NCBI GenBank assembly: GCA_958496175.1
Contig: OY292276.1
Span: 51,845,080 to 51,909,079, forward strand
Length of the DNA stretch: 64,000 nucleotides
Direction of reading: 5' to 3'
Source: Sisyra terminalis
Lineage: Eukaryota; Arthropoda; Insecta; Neuroptera; Sisyridae
Within the stretch, counting starts at the first letter, position 1, and each line of letters opens with the position of its first letter. The position numbers were made by a program, and so were the translations under genes. The notes under the pieces were generated by a model, which saw nothing but the letters and a program-made list of their open reading frames with translations, had not been told where the DNA came from and made no database searches. Shown piece by piece: positions 1 through 10,610 of the stretch.

Positions 1-856
1 CTTGCACAAAGATAATAGGACAACAACATAGGTAATATGAAATTGTATGTTCTCGCTCATATCTGCAAACACACATATAATATAGAAACTATTCTATAAT
101 ATAGCATATCTGGACCGCAAATAGTCAACAAGGATACCAATACAATTAGCCAAGTGGTTAATTCAAAGCTGCACATAATTATATAGAGAACATCACTGTA
201 TAGACTTGTGTATTGGAATGTTCTCTTCAATGACATTGGGAGAGATTGAAAACATCAAGTCAGTTCAATGTCCTTACTACCCTCAACCCCATTTATGAAT
301 AATACTGAATCCAAGAGGTCGGCTGGTCCAAGTTTCTGCTATTCAAATAATTTATAAGTTGCTATGTATTATATATATATATATGTTAAGTGAACGCTCA
401 GGTGAATTCACTGTGGTTGATACTACTACGTTACTGAAAGCTTTCAGTTTTAATCCAATTAAAAAGAAAGTTATCATTAAAATTTTCAGTTTTTATCAAT
501 TTTCATTGATTTTTTTTTCAATTTCCGCGTAATAATGTTGTGAAGATGTTTGGGAAAAACTTTCAAAATCAAACATTCTTACATACGGATCATTTAAGTT
601 TATACATTCCATAAGTCTATCTCAGTACATTCCAGCAGTCAGAGAAAGGGTATAACAAGAATTGTATGGGAAAACTGCCCCCGTGGCTTTTTCAATTCAA
701 ACTCAAGATATCGTTTTGGTATAGGGGGTAGTTTTTCCAAAACAAACCCTGCTTTACCCTTTGGGAACTCAAGGAATCACATTGAGTTAAGGGAAAATTC
801 AAGAACTTTTATAGTTTTGCAAAATTGCTTCAAATTTTTAATCCGAAAGTTTTTTG
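1..856. other. Intergenic AT-rich DNA, nothing recognised
   Basis: No coding similarity or RNA gene was recognised. There is a short TA run near 368-384. A phrase at about 147-160 (TAGCCAAGTGGTTA) resembles a tRNA A box, but no B box follows it, so no SINE is called. Confidence 0.6.
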
Positions 857-1218
857 TATATGGGGCATTCCATGAGAAATAGGAAAATGACTTTGAATCA
901 ATAATTCCTCTTATTATTTTAAATTTAGCCCGTACTTATAATAAAAATTATAAATTGTACTAATATCAAAAGAATTTTTTCTAAAACCATAAAAAATCGA
1001 TTTTTTGGTTTGGCTAACTTTCGAGTACAAGTTAGTACATGTATTCATGGGAAATGTTCCTGTTAGCAACATTGATTTTAACTATCTAATTAATTTCAGC
1101 AAGTTTATCATTATATTCAGAAGACTAATAACATTATAAACAAAAGGACTGCGATTTGTTTAATCGAAAAGATACGTTAGTTTTTGTATATTTCGTGTTT
1201 GAATATAAGATAATTACA

Positions 1219-1235
1219 TGTCCCACCAGTCACAC
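1219..1235. repeat. CCCACCAGTCAC box, first of five sites
   Basis: TGTCCCACCAGTCACAC. The same box occurs at 1389-1418 (palindromic pair), 2052-2067, 2235-2251 (CCACTAGTC variant) and 2411-2425. The last abuts the right terminal repeat. All lie inside one transposon, so transposase binding is the likely role. This is inferred. Confidence 0.6.
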
Positions 1236-1388
1236 AAAAAGATACAAAAGTTATTTTTTTAACCTCAAACCGTCCTATAATTCATTTTTTTTCTTGGTAA
1301 AAGTAAAAATAAACATGTCTTAAATAATTTAAACATCTTATGATTGTTAAAAAGTCTATATTATAGTCTCTAGATTCTTTTAGAATAT

Positions 1389-1418
1389 GTACCACCAGTC
1401 ACATGTGACTGGTGGGAC
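1389..1418. promoter_or_regulatory. Palindromic double CCACCAGTCAC box
   Basis: Two boxes sit head to head around CACATGTG: ACCACCAGTCACATG runs into its own reverse complement, with one mismatch at the outer edge (GTACC versus GGGAC). It lies 40 bases upstream of the transposase-like frame, so it could act as promoter or transposase operator as well as a terminal binding site. The role is inferred from position and symmetry only. Confidence 0.45.
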
Positions 1419-1457
1419 TATAGGTTATAGCCAATACATGATGGAATTTTTTTTGAA

Positions 1458-1838
1458 TTGGATAGAATTGGAGTTTTTTTTGCTTCTGGTCATGGTAAAG
1501 GAGCAGTTGATGGTATCGGAGCAAAAGCAAAACAAACTCTTTGGTTTGCTGTTATGCCAAGAAAAGCAGTAATTAAAAATAGTAAAGACTGCCACAACTA
1601 TTTAGTGTTAAAAGGTATCAATGGGTTCCATTTTTTCTTTGTTGAAGCAGATGATATTGAAAAAAATCATTCACTTCTTAACAAACAGTGGCACAACATT
1701 GAAAAAATTCCATGCATTAGAAAACACCATTATTTTAAAGCTGATAACAGTAAAAGCATTAGCTATTATTGGACGGCAACATCATCAAAGTCCAATAATA
1801 TAAGACACTGGACTTTATTCTTCAATGATAATGATTGA
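1458..1838 (+). pseudogene. Transposase fragment, HGKGAVDGIG motif
   Basis: The frame translates to 126 residues and contains FFASGHGKGAVDGIGAKAKQ near residues 7-26, followed by a lysine-rich stretch and an aromatic carboxy end. A glycine-rich HGKG-x-x-DG-x-G block is familiar from uncharacterised transposon-encoded proteins of arthropods; I recall the pattern rather than a named family. The invariant-looking aspartate in AVDG could be part of an RNase-H-fold catalytic site, but no other catalytic residue can be placed. The ATG at 1458 is probably internal, because no upstream coding survives. The stop at 1838 is followed by AATAAA. It sits between the inverted termini at 861 and 2439, so it most likely belongs to that element. 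It is non-functional as it stands. Confidence 0.55.
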
Positions 1839-2439
1839 ATAAAAATTAATTTAATGTTTATTCGGAAATTATAGAAAAAATTTAAGTCTAAACAATATTC
1901 TTGTGTTACCGAAAATATATAAATGTATAAAAATAAATAAAATTCTACCTTAAATCAAAAACCTCCACCAATACGTTGCCCAATTAACAATACAAAGATA
2001 GAAAAATATAAAGTGTCATTAACGAAAAATTTTGTTTACACATTTTGTACTTGTCCCACCAGTCACAATATTTTTTTTAAATTTCTTCTATGTAAGTAAT
2101 TAGTCTAATAATTGATGTAAATTAAATAATATGAGATAAATATAGTAGAAGGAAAAAAAACTCTATTGAAAATTTAGTAGTCGAACTGAAATTTGTCTTT
2201 AAGTGTACCATAGTAAGAGAGAAGAATTTTTTGGTGTCCCACTAGTCACACTAATTCAAGTGACAATTACAAGAAACTAAGAAAAAAAAAGGTTTTTTTT
2301 AAATGATGTTGTTAATTTGTTATTTTTCTATAAAATGTGATACATTTTATGATTATACTAGTTTCAATCATCTAATTATAGCTCATAATTAGTCGAAATT
2401 CAAAGTCAAATGTCCCACCAGTCACCATGGAATGCCCCA

Positions 2440-2616
2440 TATATGGTTGGTCATTGATCATGCAGAAAACTAATTATCGGAAAGCAAAAGAAACTTAAGA
2501 AGAAAAATTAATTCTTGCATCTTAATTTGATCCTGAAAACTTGAGCTTTTTAGTATTATTCAGGCTGAAACTTTGAAAGTTTGAAAATACGATGAAATAC
2601 TTCGTGAAAAAATGTA
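2440..2616. other. AT-rich spacer
   Basis: Nothing recognised between the TIR transposon and the GGGGCGGAA repeat fragment. Confidence 0.5.
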
Positions 2617-2692
2617 GGGGAATTTGGGGCGGAAAGGGGTACCTAAGCTTTAATTACAATTTACGAAAAATTTAAAGAAATTCAGCTATGAG
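2617..2692 (+). repeat. Half-copy of the GGGGCRGAAYGGGGTACC repeat
   Basis: GTAGGGGAATTTGGGGCGG, then AAAGGGGTACCTAA, then TTACAATTTACGAAAAATTT closely follows the left half of the short inverted-repeat element at 52037-52196. Only one half is present here, so this is a truncated copy. Confidence 0.55.
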
Positions 2693-3626
2693 AAAAAAAT
2701 CGTCAAAGAACCGTAGTAAAACTTAAAATTTAAATAAATAAAAGTGCGACTGCAATTTGATATACTTATTATTATATTGTTACCAATGTTACCAACAGTA
2801 ATGAATTTGAATTCCATCCGGACACATCATTTTCTTAAATATTCTGATTGGTTGTAAGTCCATGAGGTCACCTGTTCATTTAATAAACCTAATGATAGAT
2901 GATGTTAACAATTGAATTTTTTTACTAATTTTCCGTTAATACAGCTAAAAATTAAAACCAAGTGACTAAAATTATTGATAGCATATACAGTTGTAATAGT
3001 ATCAAAGCGTCGAAAATATCAATGTCAATTTAAAAGTAACTAAATTAGGCAGATATAGATGCTGTTGTAGTATCACCGATAAACCAAAAATCGACCATTA
3101 AATAATTATAAACCGTTTACATTAGGTCAACTTCAAGAAAACGTGTGGTGTTTGGGATCCCCAAACGTAGCCGTAACTATTTTTTAATCATATTCCCATC
3201 GGTGAATCCTTAGTCTAAAGTACTGATATTAAACTTTTCCTTAAAAAAAACGGTGACAAAAGACAATAAATGGATCCTATATAAATGTATCAGTCGAAAA
3301 TATTTACGCTTGAACGTAGTTAAGTGACCCAAATAACGCCTAAAAAGAATAAAAAAAGAAAGATCATAAGTTGCTTTAAAATATTCAAAATTATATTATT
3401 GACCTTTTTAGTTCGAAAGTGGACCAAATATAGTAAGAAATTAGCCAGCAGAAGCCAGAATTAAATAGTAAAAAAGGTATTGTATTCCCCCAAGGCAACT
3501 TTAAATACCTTGAATGTTTTATCATCGAAAAGTAGGGTGAGAAACAAGAAATACAAAGCCGCATTGAGAAAGCCTGAGGAATCTTCACAAGATGAGAAAA
3601 ATCTTTGTGGATCGAACTTTATCTCT
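2693..3626. other. AT-rich DNA, possible LINE-derived stretch at its right edge
   Basis: No recognisable gene. An open frame from 3480 runs into the RTE-like fragment that begins at 3627, so 3450-3626 may be degraded LINE sequence, but I could not align it to a domain. Confidence 0.4.
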
Positions 3627-4440
3627 GGAACTACAGCTAAAAATGGTCAAGTACTATGTGTTCCCTATTGTCTTATATGGAATGGAAGCATAGCTCTTAT
3701 CGAGATATTGGAAGATAAATGTGAATCATCACAAAGCAGTTACGGAGTAATCCAAACTACTTGATGACCTTTGAGGAAGATTGCTTGGCAATCGAAATGC
3801 GTATCTGGGCAATACGTCACGAATATTTTTGTTTGAACTTCTCTTCAAATTTATGTTTATGGTATGATTTTTATATATTATTATATTAAATTATACTACA
3901 TAAATCGGACCGCAATATATCCTATAAATTGTATACACAATACGGAACTACGGCTAAAAATAGTCAAGTACTATGTGTTCTCTATTGTCTTATATGGAAT
4001 GGAAGCATGGACTCTTATCTAGAAATTGGAAGATAAAATTACCGCATTTAAGATGTGGCTATATCACCGAATCTTGAAGATAGCTTGGAGGGATCACGTG
4101 TAAAATGAAGAAGTACTAACGAAACTTAATATCACAAAAACTATTATATCAATAAAGAAGAAAAGTTACTGTATTTAGGCTATGTCATGCGTAACAACTA
4201 CTTACTCCAGCTTATTATTCAGGGTCGAATTGAAGGAAAAAGAGTTTTGGGAAGAAAAAAGATATCCTGGCAAGCTAACCTTCGTAAATGGCTCGGAAAA
4301 AGCAATAGAGGACACTTTCGCGCTGCTGTATCAAAAATCAAGTTTGCCATAATGATCACCAATCTTCAACGTTGAAAGGAACCAAAGGAAGAAAAAGAGC
4401 CGCTGCAGAGTTTACATGACTGATGATTTTAGAGTTCCAG
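3627..4440 (+). pseudogene. RTE-like LINE reverse transcriptase, carboxy-terminal fragment
   Basis: Starting at about 3965, translation reads VKYYVFSIVLYGMEAWTL, then MWLYHRILKIAWRDHV, EEVLTKL, YLGYVMRNNYLLQLIIQGRI, EGKRVLGRKKISWQANLRKW and FRAAVSKIKFAIMI. This is the classic tail of endonuclease-reverse-transcriptase LINEs (thumb and post-RT region, with the L-x-GR-RR-x-SW-x-NLR-x-W block). In-frame stops and frameshifts break it, so it is dead. The stretch 3627-3719 is duplicated at 3944-4037, with a non-coding repeat between the copies. The catalytic YADD region and the endonuclease are absent. The stop near 4374 and the following tail to about 4440 probably mark the original 3' end. Confidence 0.75.
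3720..3943 (+). mobile_element. Hammerhead-like retroelement family B, 5'-truncated copy
   Basis: It begins at TGAATCATCACAAAG and ends at TTGTATAC, as does the copy at 49783-49997. It contains TTTGAGGAAGATTGCTTGGC, then AATCGAAATGCG: a stem-II hairpin (GATTGC/GCAATC) between a damaged CTGANGA box and GAAA. It sits exactly between two copies of a ~93 bp LINE segment (3627-3719 and 3944-4037), as if that segment were a very long target-site duplication. No coding capacity. Confidence 0.7.
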
Positions 4441-6589
4441 GAGTTTGATTGAAATGTTATTATCGATTCAATTAATAGCTTGGATCTGGTATTTAGCGAT
4501 AGTCATCTGTTATGCCCATGCAAAACGCTATTGGTCGTGTAAAACTGAATCCAAGATGTGATTGTTTATGTGAAACTTAGGTATCTAAGTTTTTTATAGT
4601 AAGAAGAGATCTAGGTCCTTCTTAAAAAAGATGATATAAGACCGGAAATTATTTAAGAAATCTATCATGAAAAGTAAGCTAGCAAAGTATTCAAAGTTCC
4701 TTTCCAGAAAAAAATAGATTTTACGTTTGAAATTTTACTCGACAAAACATAACATGCCACTTTAAAAATGCACAATGCACATATTTAGGAAATAAAGCAA
4801 TGAGAAATTGAACTTATATAATATAAATATAGCATATTCTGCGTTTTATACAGCCAATTCCTACAGTGAATCCTCAAGAAGATACCTTTAAAATAAATTT
4901 TAAAATACGTTTTATAGCTTGACCACCAAAAATGTCCATTTTAAATAAACATTAGATCAAATTAAATATTACAATTTGCATTATAAGTTATGTCAGTTCA
5001 AATAAGCGCAGTAAATTTATCTTCTATATGGTAATACCCATTTAACATATGTGATTTCTATCATTCAGAAAATGGCCTAGTTTAAAATTTTCTAATTTCC
5101 CAAATTCGCTTATGTATGATTTTCGACATGATAATTTTAGAGTTATAACAATTTATGTACCGTTATCAATGAGAATACTGAAATATGGATCAATTAATAT
5201 TGTCTGATGGATGAGATTGACAGTTTTGTTGTATAGACTAAACCTGTCAAACAACAGCCACTGTAGAGATCTCATTATAGATAACACAAGGAGAAATGGG
5301 AGTTTCGATATCCAATACATCTGTAATACGCGATACCATTCGTATGTGCGTATCTTCCATACATATATAGAAATTACATCAACAGGATGACCCTCAAGCT
5401 ATCCCTATGTATTTATAAATAGACCACCTACTAGCTCTATTATTACCTCTATTAACAAACCCACATTTTCACAATTGAAAAAAAAAGATTATTTCAGAGT
5501 CAAATTTCAATTTGCCAATCTTTACATCTCACACAAAAGTGTCTGATATCTTTGAGTTCTCATGAAAAGAATTTATTTTTAATGTTATTATTCCATTTTG
5601 AAAAAGCCAACAAATTTAAGACATGTCTCAATCGAAAATATTAATTTAAAATTTTTAATATTCTAGAATGTCATTTTAGCCAAAACGCACAATGTTTGCA
5701 TTATAATCATGTTATTTTCAATTCGGCCTGTATTTTATTTATTTCCTGTTGATAGAACATTCAATTCATCTACCATAAAGACTGGAATCATCAATTCTAT
5801 ACAGCGGGATTTTTGGGGAATGGTGTTTTGGGGGATGTGCGCAGTTTTACGCTATTATCCCACAATCGGCCTATACAATGTTAGCGAATCAAATCTGGAT
5901 TACTGTCATTTCACTGTATTTCATTAAATACGTGCACATGCGATATGTGTATATGGGAAATGGTGTTTGCCATTCCATAGGATATAACGCCTTTTTGGTT
6001 GATGTAAAACGCTACTTTTGTGTATTAACGCTTTCGAAATATTCAAAATCTTTATCTCAAAATGTTCGTTTTTTGGATGAACCAAAAATATTTATGCAAT
6101 GTATTACAAAAGTACGTGTTATATAAACATTGTTTGATTTAAAAGGAAATATTAAAGAACTCTGCCATAACCGAATATTTCGTTATATTTAATGCACTTA
6201 TTTTAAACTTTATATCAACCGATTTGAAATTTTGAAGTAAATTTTGATTAGAGAATTCATAGTTTTGGAAGATACTTTAAACTTTACTAAGACTTTAGAT
6301 ATTTTAGTGATAAAAGTTATAGGTAGTATTTACAACTATGTAATAACTTAAAAAATACAGTTTGCCCAGATTTAAGTGGTATCAACTTTTAGTTAAATGT
6401 ATAGCTGCCTTTAGATTCATTTAAAAAGGATCTAGACTATAAATTTCGTAGATCAAATATATTTTTTTTTTTACTTTATTTTTACTGTTTTCTATATACT
6501 GTCCTGTGAGTATAATCTATTGATTAATCCTGGGGCAGTTTTTAAATAAATATTGGAAAAAATCACCCAAGTATTGCTGACCTGCTGAG
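4441..6589. other. AT-rich intergenic DNA
   Basis: No gene, RNA or repeat structure was recognised. The small open frames near 5709-6126 have no recognisable domain and overlap in different frames, as expected by chance. Confidence 0.55.
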
Positions 6590-6905
6590 TTCTCTAAATA
6601 TTTCTTTGTAGGTTGAAAGGCCAACGTTGCTTCACCCGACATGGATGATTGCCTGGATGAGTTTCCCAGGAAAGAATTTTTGTGTTAAGATTAGGATGAT
6701 CCAACGAATACAAGTGGAATTTTTGAATTATTTCTTGAATAAGATTAACGAAGAAGGGAATGTTAAAGCCTTCGTGGATGATAGTACGGTTATTTATATA
6801 ATATGATGCATTCATTATTTGTTGAAGAACTTTGAATTGAAGAGATTGAATGATTTGCATGATTGAAAATTTTGTAGAGCCCTGAAATTCTAATCTAAAA
6901 GCCCA
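6590..6905 (-). pseudogene. Jockey-like LINE reverse transcriptase, carboxy-terminal fragment
   Basis: Read on the minus strand from about 6905: PIWAF, STKFS, then IIQSLQFKVLQQIMNASYY, INNRTIIHEGFNIPF, IQEIIQKFHLYSLDHPN and HPCRVKQRWPFNL. This is the conserved tail of Jockey-type non-LTR retrotransposons (Q-x-FQ-KVLR-I-NAPWY...T-H-D-L...HPN...RLKR-P-DL). The RT catalytic core is missing. One edge touches the 452 bp duplicated unit that follows. Only decay products remain, so no function is expected. Confidence 0.75.
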
Positions 6906-7755
6906 AATAGGTCGCAGTTGGGTTTTTTATTGGGTTCTACTAATCATCTTAATAGTCCAAAATAGTAGAGTTCTTATTTTTTTAAAATTTAATGTATAGA
7001 TTCAAAGTTATATGGTTATCTATAGGTAGAAACCCAAATAGCCGATTTTTGTTATAATGGAGGTAACAACCCTTAACGTTAATATTTTTTTCTCAATACC
7101 TATTGAAGATATTTTCATGAAATTGAAACTATACATGACTAATAATAAACCAATTATTATATATTTTTTTGAGAATTTTTGCAATATAAGATACTGTAAG
7201 AAACGAGAAGTATATTTTTTGGGGGGTTGGTTTTTATATCAACCCCCAAAACGACACCTACCAAAAAAATATATTTTATATGTTAACTAGTTAGCTGTCA
7301 TATGTTGAAGCCCAAATAGGTCACATTGGGAATTTTTATGTCGTTAGTTTAGTTTTTGTATTTATTGAAGACTTCGGTTCTAATAATCGTCGTAATAGTC
7401 CCAAATAGTGCCTTTTGTTCAGAGTTCTTATTTTTTAAATTTAATATGTAGATTTCAAGTTATATGGTTATCTATAGGTAAAAACCCAAATAGCCGACTT
7501 TTGTTATAATGGAGGTGACAACCCTTAACGTTAATATTTTTTTCTCAATACCTATTGAAGATATTTTCATGAAATTGAAACTATACATGCCTAATAATAA
7601 ACCAATTATTATATACTTTTTTGAGAATTTTAGCAATATAAGATACTGTAAGAAACGAGAAGTATATTTTTTGGGGGGTTGGTTTTTATATCAACCCCCA
7701 AAACGACACCTACCAAAAAAATATATTTTATATGTTAACTAGTTAGCTGTCATAT
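6901..7755. repeat. Two-copy tandem repeat, ~450 bp unit
   Basis: Copies run from about 6901 to 7303 and 7310 to 7755. Landmarks repeat at 452 bp spacing (ATGGAGGT at 7057 and 7509). Copy two has a ~40 bp insertion near 7340-7380. Each copy ends in a nested inverted repeat, TATATTTTTTGGGGGGTTGG facing TCAACCCCCAAAA and ACCAAAAAAATATA, which would form a strong hairpin. An open frame of 77 codons is preserved in both copies with only two residue changes, but it looks like low-complexity AT coding and matches nothing I know. Confidence 0.8.
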
Positions 7756-8092
7756 GTTAAAGTTACAAAATAGTTAAATTGGTGGAACATAGTTTAAAAA
7801 AATAAAAATCAATTAAGGATATGTGCATGCATATCAATTTTTACCAAATCCTACATTAACACCTGTGCACTCCCTCCATATCTATCATCATAAATACGTC
7901 CTTAAAACTTTTAACTGTTGATAAAATATATATACCTACAAATAAACTATATATTATCACTATAAATAGTATGCGATTTGATGACATTCGACTACACAAA
8001 TTTTATTTGAGGAAACAAATGCATTACGAATTGCAACTAAAATATTTTGGTCTGTTAAAGCTTTACATCACTATTGGTAAAATATTTGTGAC
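7756..8092. other. AT-rich spacer
   Basis: Nothing recognised. It contains a run of TATA near 7925-7935. Confidence 0.5.
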
Positions 8093-8290
8093 AAAAAATA
8101 TTTGTGACGTATTGCCCAGATACGTATTTCGAACGCCAAGCAATCTTCCTCAGTGGTCATCAAGTAGTTTGGATCACTCCGTAACTGCTTTGTGATGATT
8201 CACATTTGGGCCGAATTGGGCCGCAATATATTCTATATATTGTATACACAGTATAACTGTTCAAAGTTAGCGAAAAAATATTATTTTGAT
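8093..8290 (-). mobile_element. Hammerhead-like retroelement family B, minus-strand copy
   Basis: On the minus strand it contains the family 5' part (CGCTAACTTTGAACAGTTAT and GTATACAATATATAG), GTGAATCATCACAAAGCAG, then CCACTGAGGAAGATTGCTTG, GCGTTCGAAATACG, and stops at GTCACAAATATTTTT. The 3' third of the ~311 bp element, after the ribozyme-like motif, is missing. No clear target duplication. Confidence 0.7.
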
Positions 8291-10344
8291 TATAAAATTT
8301 CTAGTTTTCCAGAATGCAGATTTCATTTTGTATTTATTTTTCGTGATATTGTACGCTTTAAGATTGTAATCAATCGGTTTGAATTTTTGTTTGATATTCT
8401 AATATGTCACTCAGATGTAATTGAGGGCATCATTTAGTTTTCAACAAAAAAGAATTAATTTTTCAATTGGAGGAAATAAATAGCTTAATAATTTTCAAGA
8501 ATAGTAGTTAAAGGTATTCAGAACATTGAATAACAGTAATTGTATTCGCAATAATTAAATATCGTCGTACAAATTCACCAAGTTATGGAAACGGAAATGA
8601 CCCTATCGTCGTGAACTGTAATTAAAACCCAATTTGTAAATTAGAATCGCATCACTAATCAAGTGTTGCGAACTGCCCTTGTTAACAGATATTAAAGTAT
8701 TTAGACAGATACAGAACTTGTGCACATCTGTAAATCAGAACCAATCTTCAATTACTGGCTCAATTTACTACAAATATAAATTGTATGCCAACCACAATTA
8801 AATCTTGAAACGACAATTTAATGAACAATTTCCTACCTACCATATATATGAGACACATTTTGCATTTGATTCAATCGATTAAGAATATAATACTCCGTAT
8901 GAAAAATCTTCGAGAAAATTTTATCCATTCGCTAACTTTCTTATTACATTTCCGATTTGAAAAGTTTAACGTCTAAATTGTCAAAAAGTAACATAAAACT
9001 GATCTAGGTATATAAAAATCGTATAGAATTAAACTATCGTTTCTGACTAGTCATACAGCGGGGGTTGGCACGTACAAAGTTTGCACAATAAATCATTTTT
9101 ATGTGCCACTATATAATGACCATTATAGCGTTTTTTTTTATTCTGACGCAATAAAACACAAAATATACGATTTCTGGGGAATACATTTTCTCGAATAAAT
9201 TCAATTTGAATATAGAATGACAAATCATTGTTTTTTTTTTTTGTTGGAAGACTTGAATTGAGGAAACCAAAACGAGATTTATGAAAAACGTAAATGGAGG
9301 AAATATTTGATGAAAATTTTAACAATGGAAGAGTTAAAATTATTAATGAATTCTAATTCTAAAAAAAAACGAATTTAAGATAAAGATTTCTCAACAGATC
9401 TTTCTATCTTGCTGAACAAAAGTTAAGAATTTTATAAGCCCGAAACCACAGTTATTTTATTTTCAATTGATTTTTAAGGAAAGTGTGCTTTTTTTGCTGA
9501 AAACAATGGAACATAAAAGCCAGGGTGGGCTCGCACGTGTTGATCACATACAATAGATATGACGTCATTTACTTCGAAGATCTATCAGCTGTATGTGCAC
9601 AGATTGCAGCATCTTAATCATGCTTCACAGAAGACATTATTCCATCTTATTCCATATACCTACTACAGTCAAAATGCAAGCCGCTAAATATTCGTGAAGC
9701 ATCAGCTTGCATCTTATCTTTATAGAAGGATCCTTCATGTCTTTTCTTTGGATGCAACCAGGCGAACAATCTAACATCCATCCCTTGTCGGGGCTTATAC
9801 CGTTACTTAAAGAAACTAGTCAAAATTTTCATAAAGATTTCTTTCCCTTATGGAATCATTAGTATATGGTAAAAAGTTGCATTTATTTAGTACGGGACTA
9901 ATTTATTAAACGAAAACTGTACATTTGGTTTGTGACGTTCATAGAATATTTGCAACACAAACACATGTTCCAGTGCACATTCGCAAACATAATTCGCAAT
10001 AATATTGGAAAATGGCGTGGAAACAACCCCAACACATTGTTAAATGTGACATTTTATTGAATATTTCATGGTTCAATAATCAATCGCTGTTATGATAATT
10101 AACACAATATTGATAATGCATCGACAATGTAACATTTTATATGTAATTGAACGGTAGATGACTGATGAAATTGATCTAACAATAAATCTATTAAAATGCT
10201 CACTATATATCAGCCGAATTTAATTAATTAAAAGTAAAAATGTTAGCCATACCAAAACGTTGCTAGAGAATGAAAATATTGAGAAAGAATTCATAGATCA
10301 GATAGTTATTCGTAAAGAAATGATAAATTTGTCGTAACTGGTTG
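8291..10344. other. AT-rich intergenic DNA
   Basis: No gene or repeat recognised. A stretch at about 9520-9830 has higher complexity and balanced composition (for example GGGCTCGCACGTGTTG and CCCTTGTCGGGGCTTATACC); it could be a conserved non-coding block or an old repeat. Confidence 0.45.
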
Positions 10345-10610
10345 AACGATATATGATACAGGAGGCTGCCTCTACATATCTCCGGGTGCTTTGCCCCACA
10401 TGCTCTATATCACGTGCTTTTGCTTGCCAACAAAGTTTATGGGTTAGACCGGCGGCCATAAACTGTGGAAATGCTAAATCTAGCGTGAGAGCATTCCAAC
10501 CGAGAGTGACGCATTGCTCCCTTTCACCACCCTAATAGGACCGCGGGTTTGGGGCACCAACCACCCTACAGATCATGCCGCTATACTCCTACCATGGTTG
10601 AACTGGAGTA
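10345..10610. other. GC-rich island of unknown nature
   Basis: About 265 bases of much higher GC than either flank, with phrases such as CTCCGGGTGCTTTGCCCCAC, AGACCGGCGGCCATAAACTG and ACCGCGGGTTTGGGGCACC. A 60-codon frame runs through it on the plus strand, and the minus strand is also partly open. I recognise neither protein. It is not tRNA, 5S rRNA or a spliceosomal RNA by eye. It may be the 5' region of a LINE or an inserted foreign fragment. Confidence 0.35.

Larger units (their letters stand above)
861..2439 (+). mobile_element. DNA transposon remnant with GGGGCATTCCATG inverted termini
   Basis: The two ends carry a perfect inverted repeat: TGGGGCATTCCATG at 861-874 and CATGGAATGCCCCA at 2426-2439. 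Each is bordered outside by TATA, which could be a target-site duplication. Inside lies one transposase-like fragment (1458-1838) ending in a stop that is followed at once by AATAAA. The box TGTCCCACCAGTCACA recurs at 1219, 2052, 2235 (one change) and 2411, and is doubled as a palindrome at 1389-1418. Such arrays are typical of transposase binding sites. The superfamily is not certain. The 1.58 kb length with a single partial frame suggests an internally deleted, non-autonomous copy. Confidence 0.7.

Noticed and set aside
147..160. tRNA-like A box near the left edge
   Set aside because: No B box or SINE body follows.
3720..3943. Family B as an active ribozyme at this locus
   Set aside because: This copy has TTTGAGGA in place of CTGANGA, losing an essential core base; only the family, not this copy, can be considered.
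7057..7742. Twin 77-codon frames as a duplicated gene
   Set aside because: Conservation follows from the recent DNA duplication; the last third is hairpin sequence, and nothing indicates translation.
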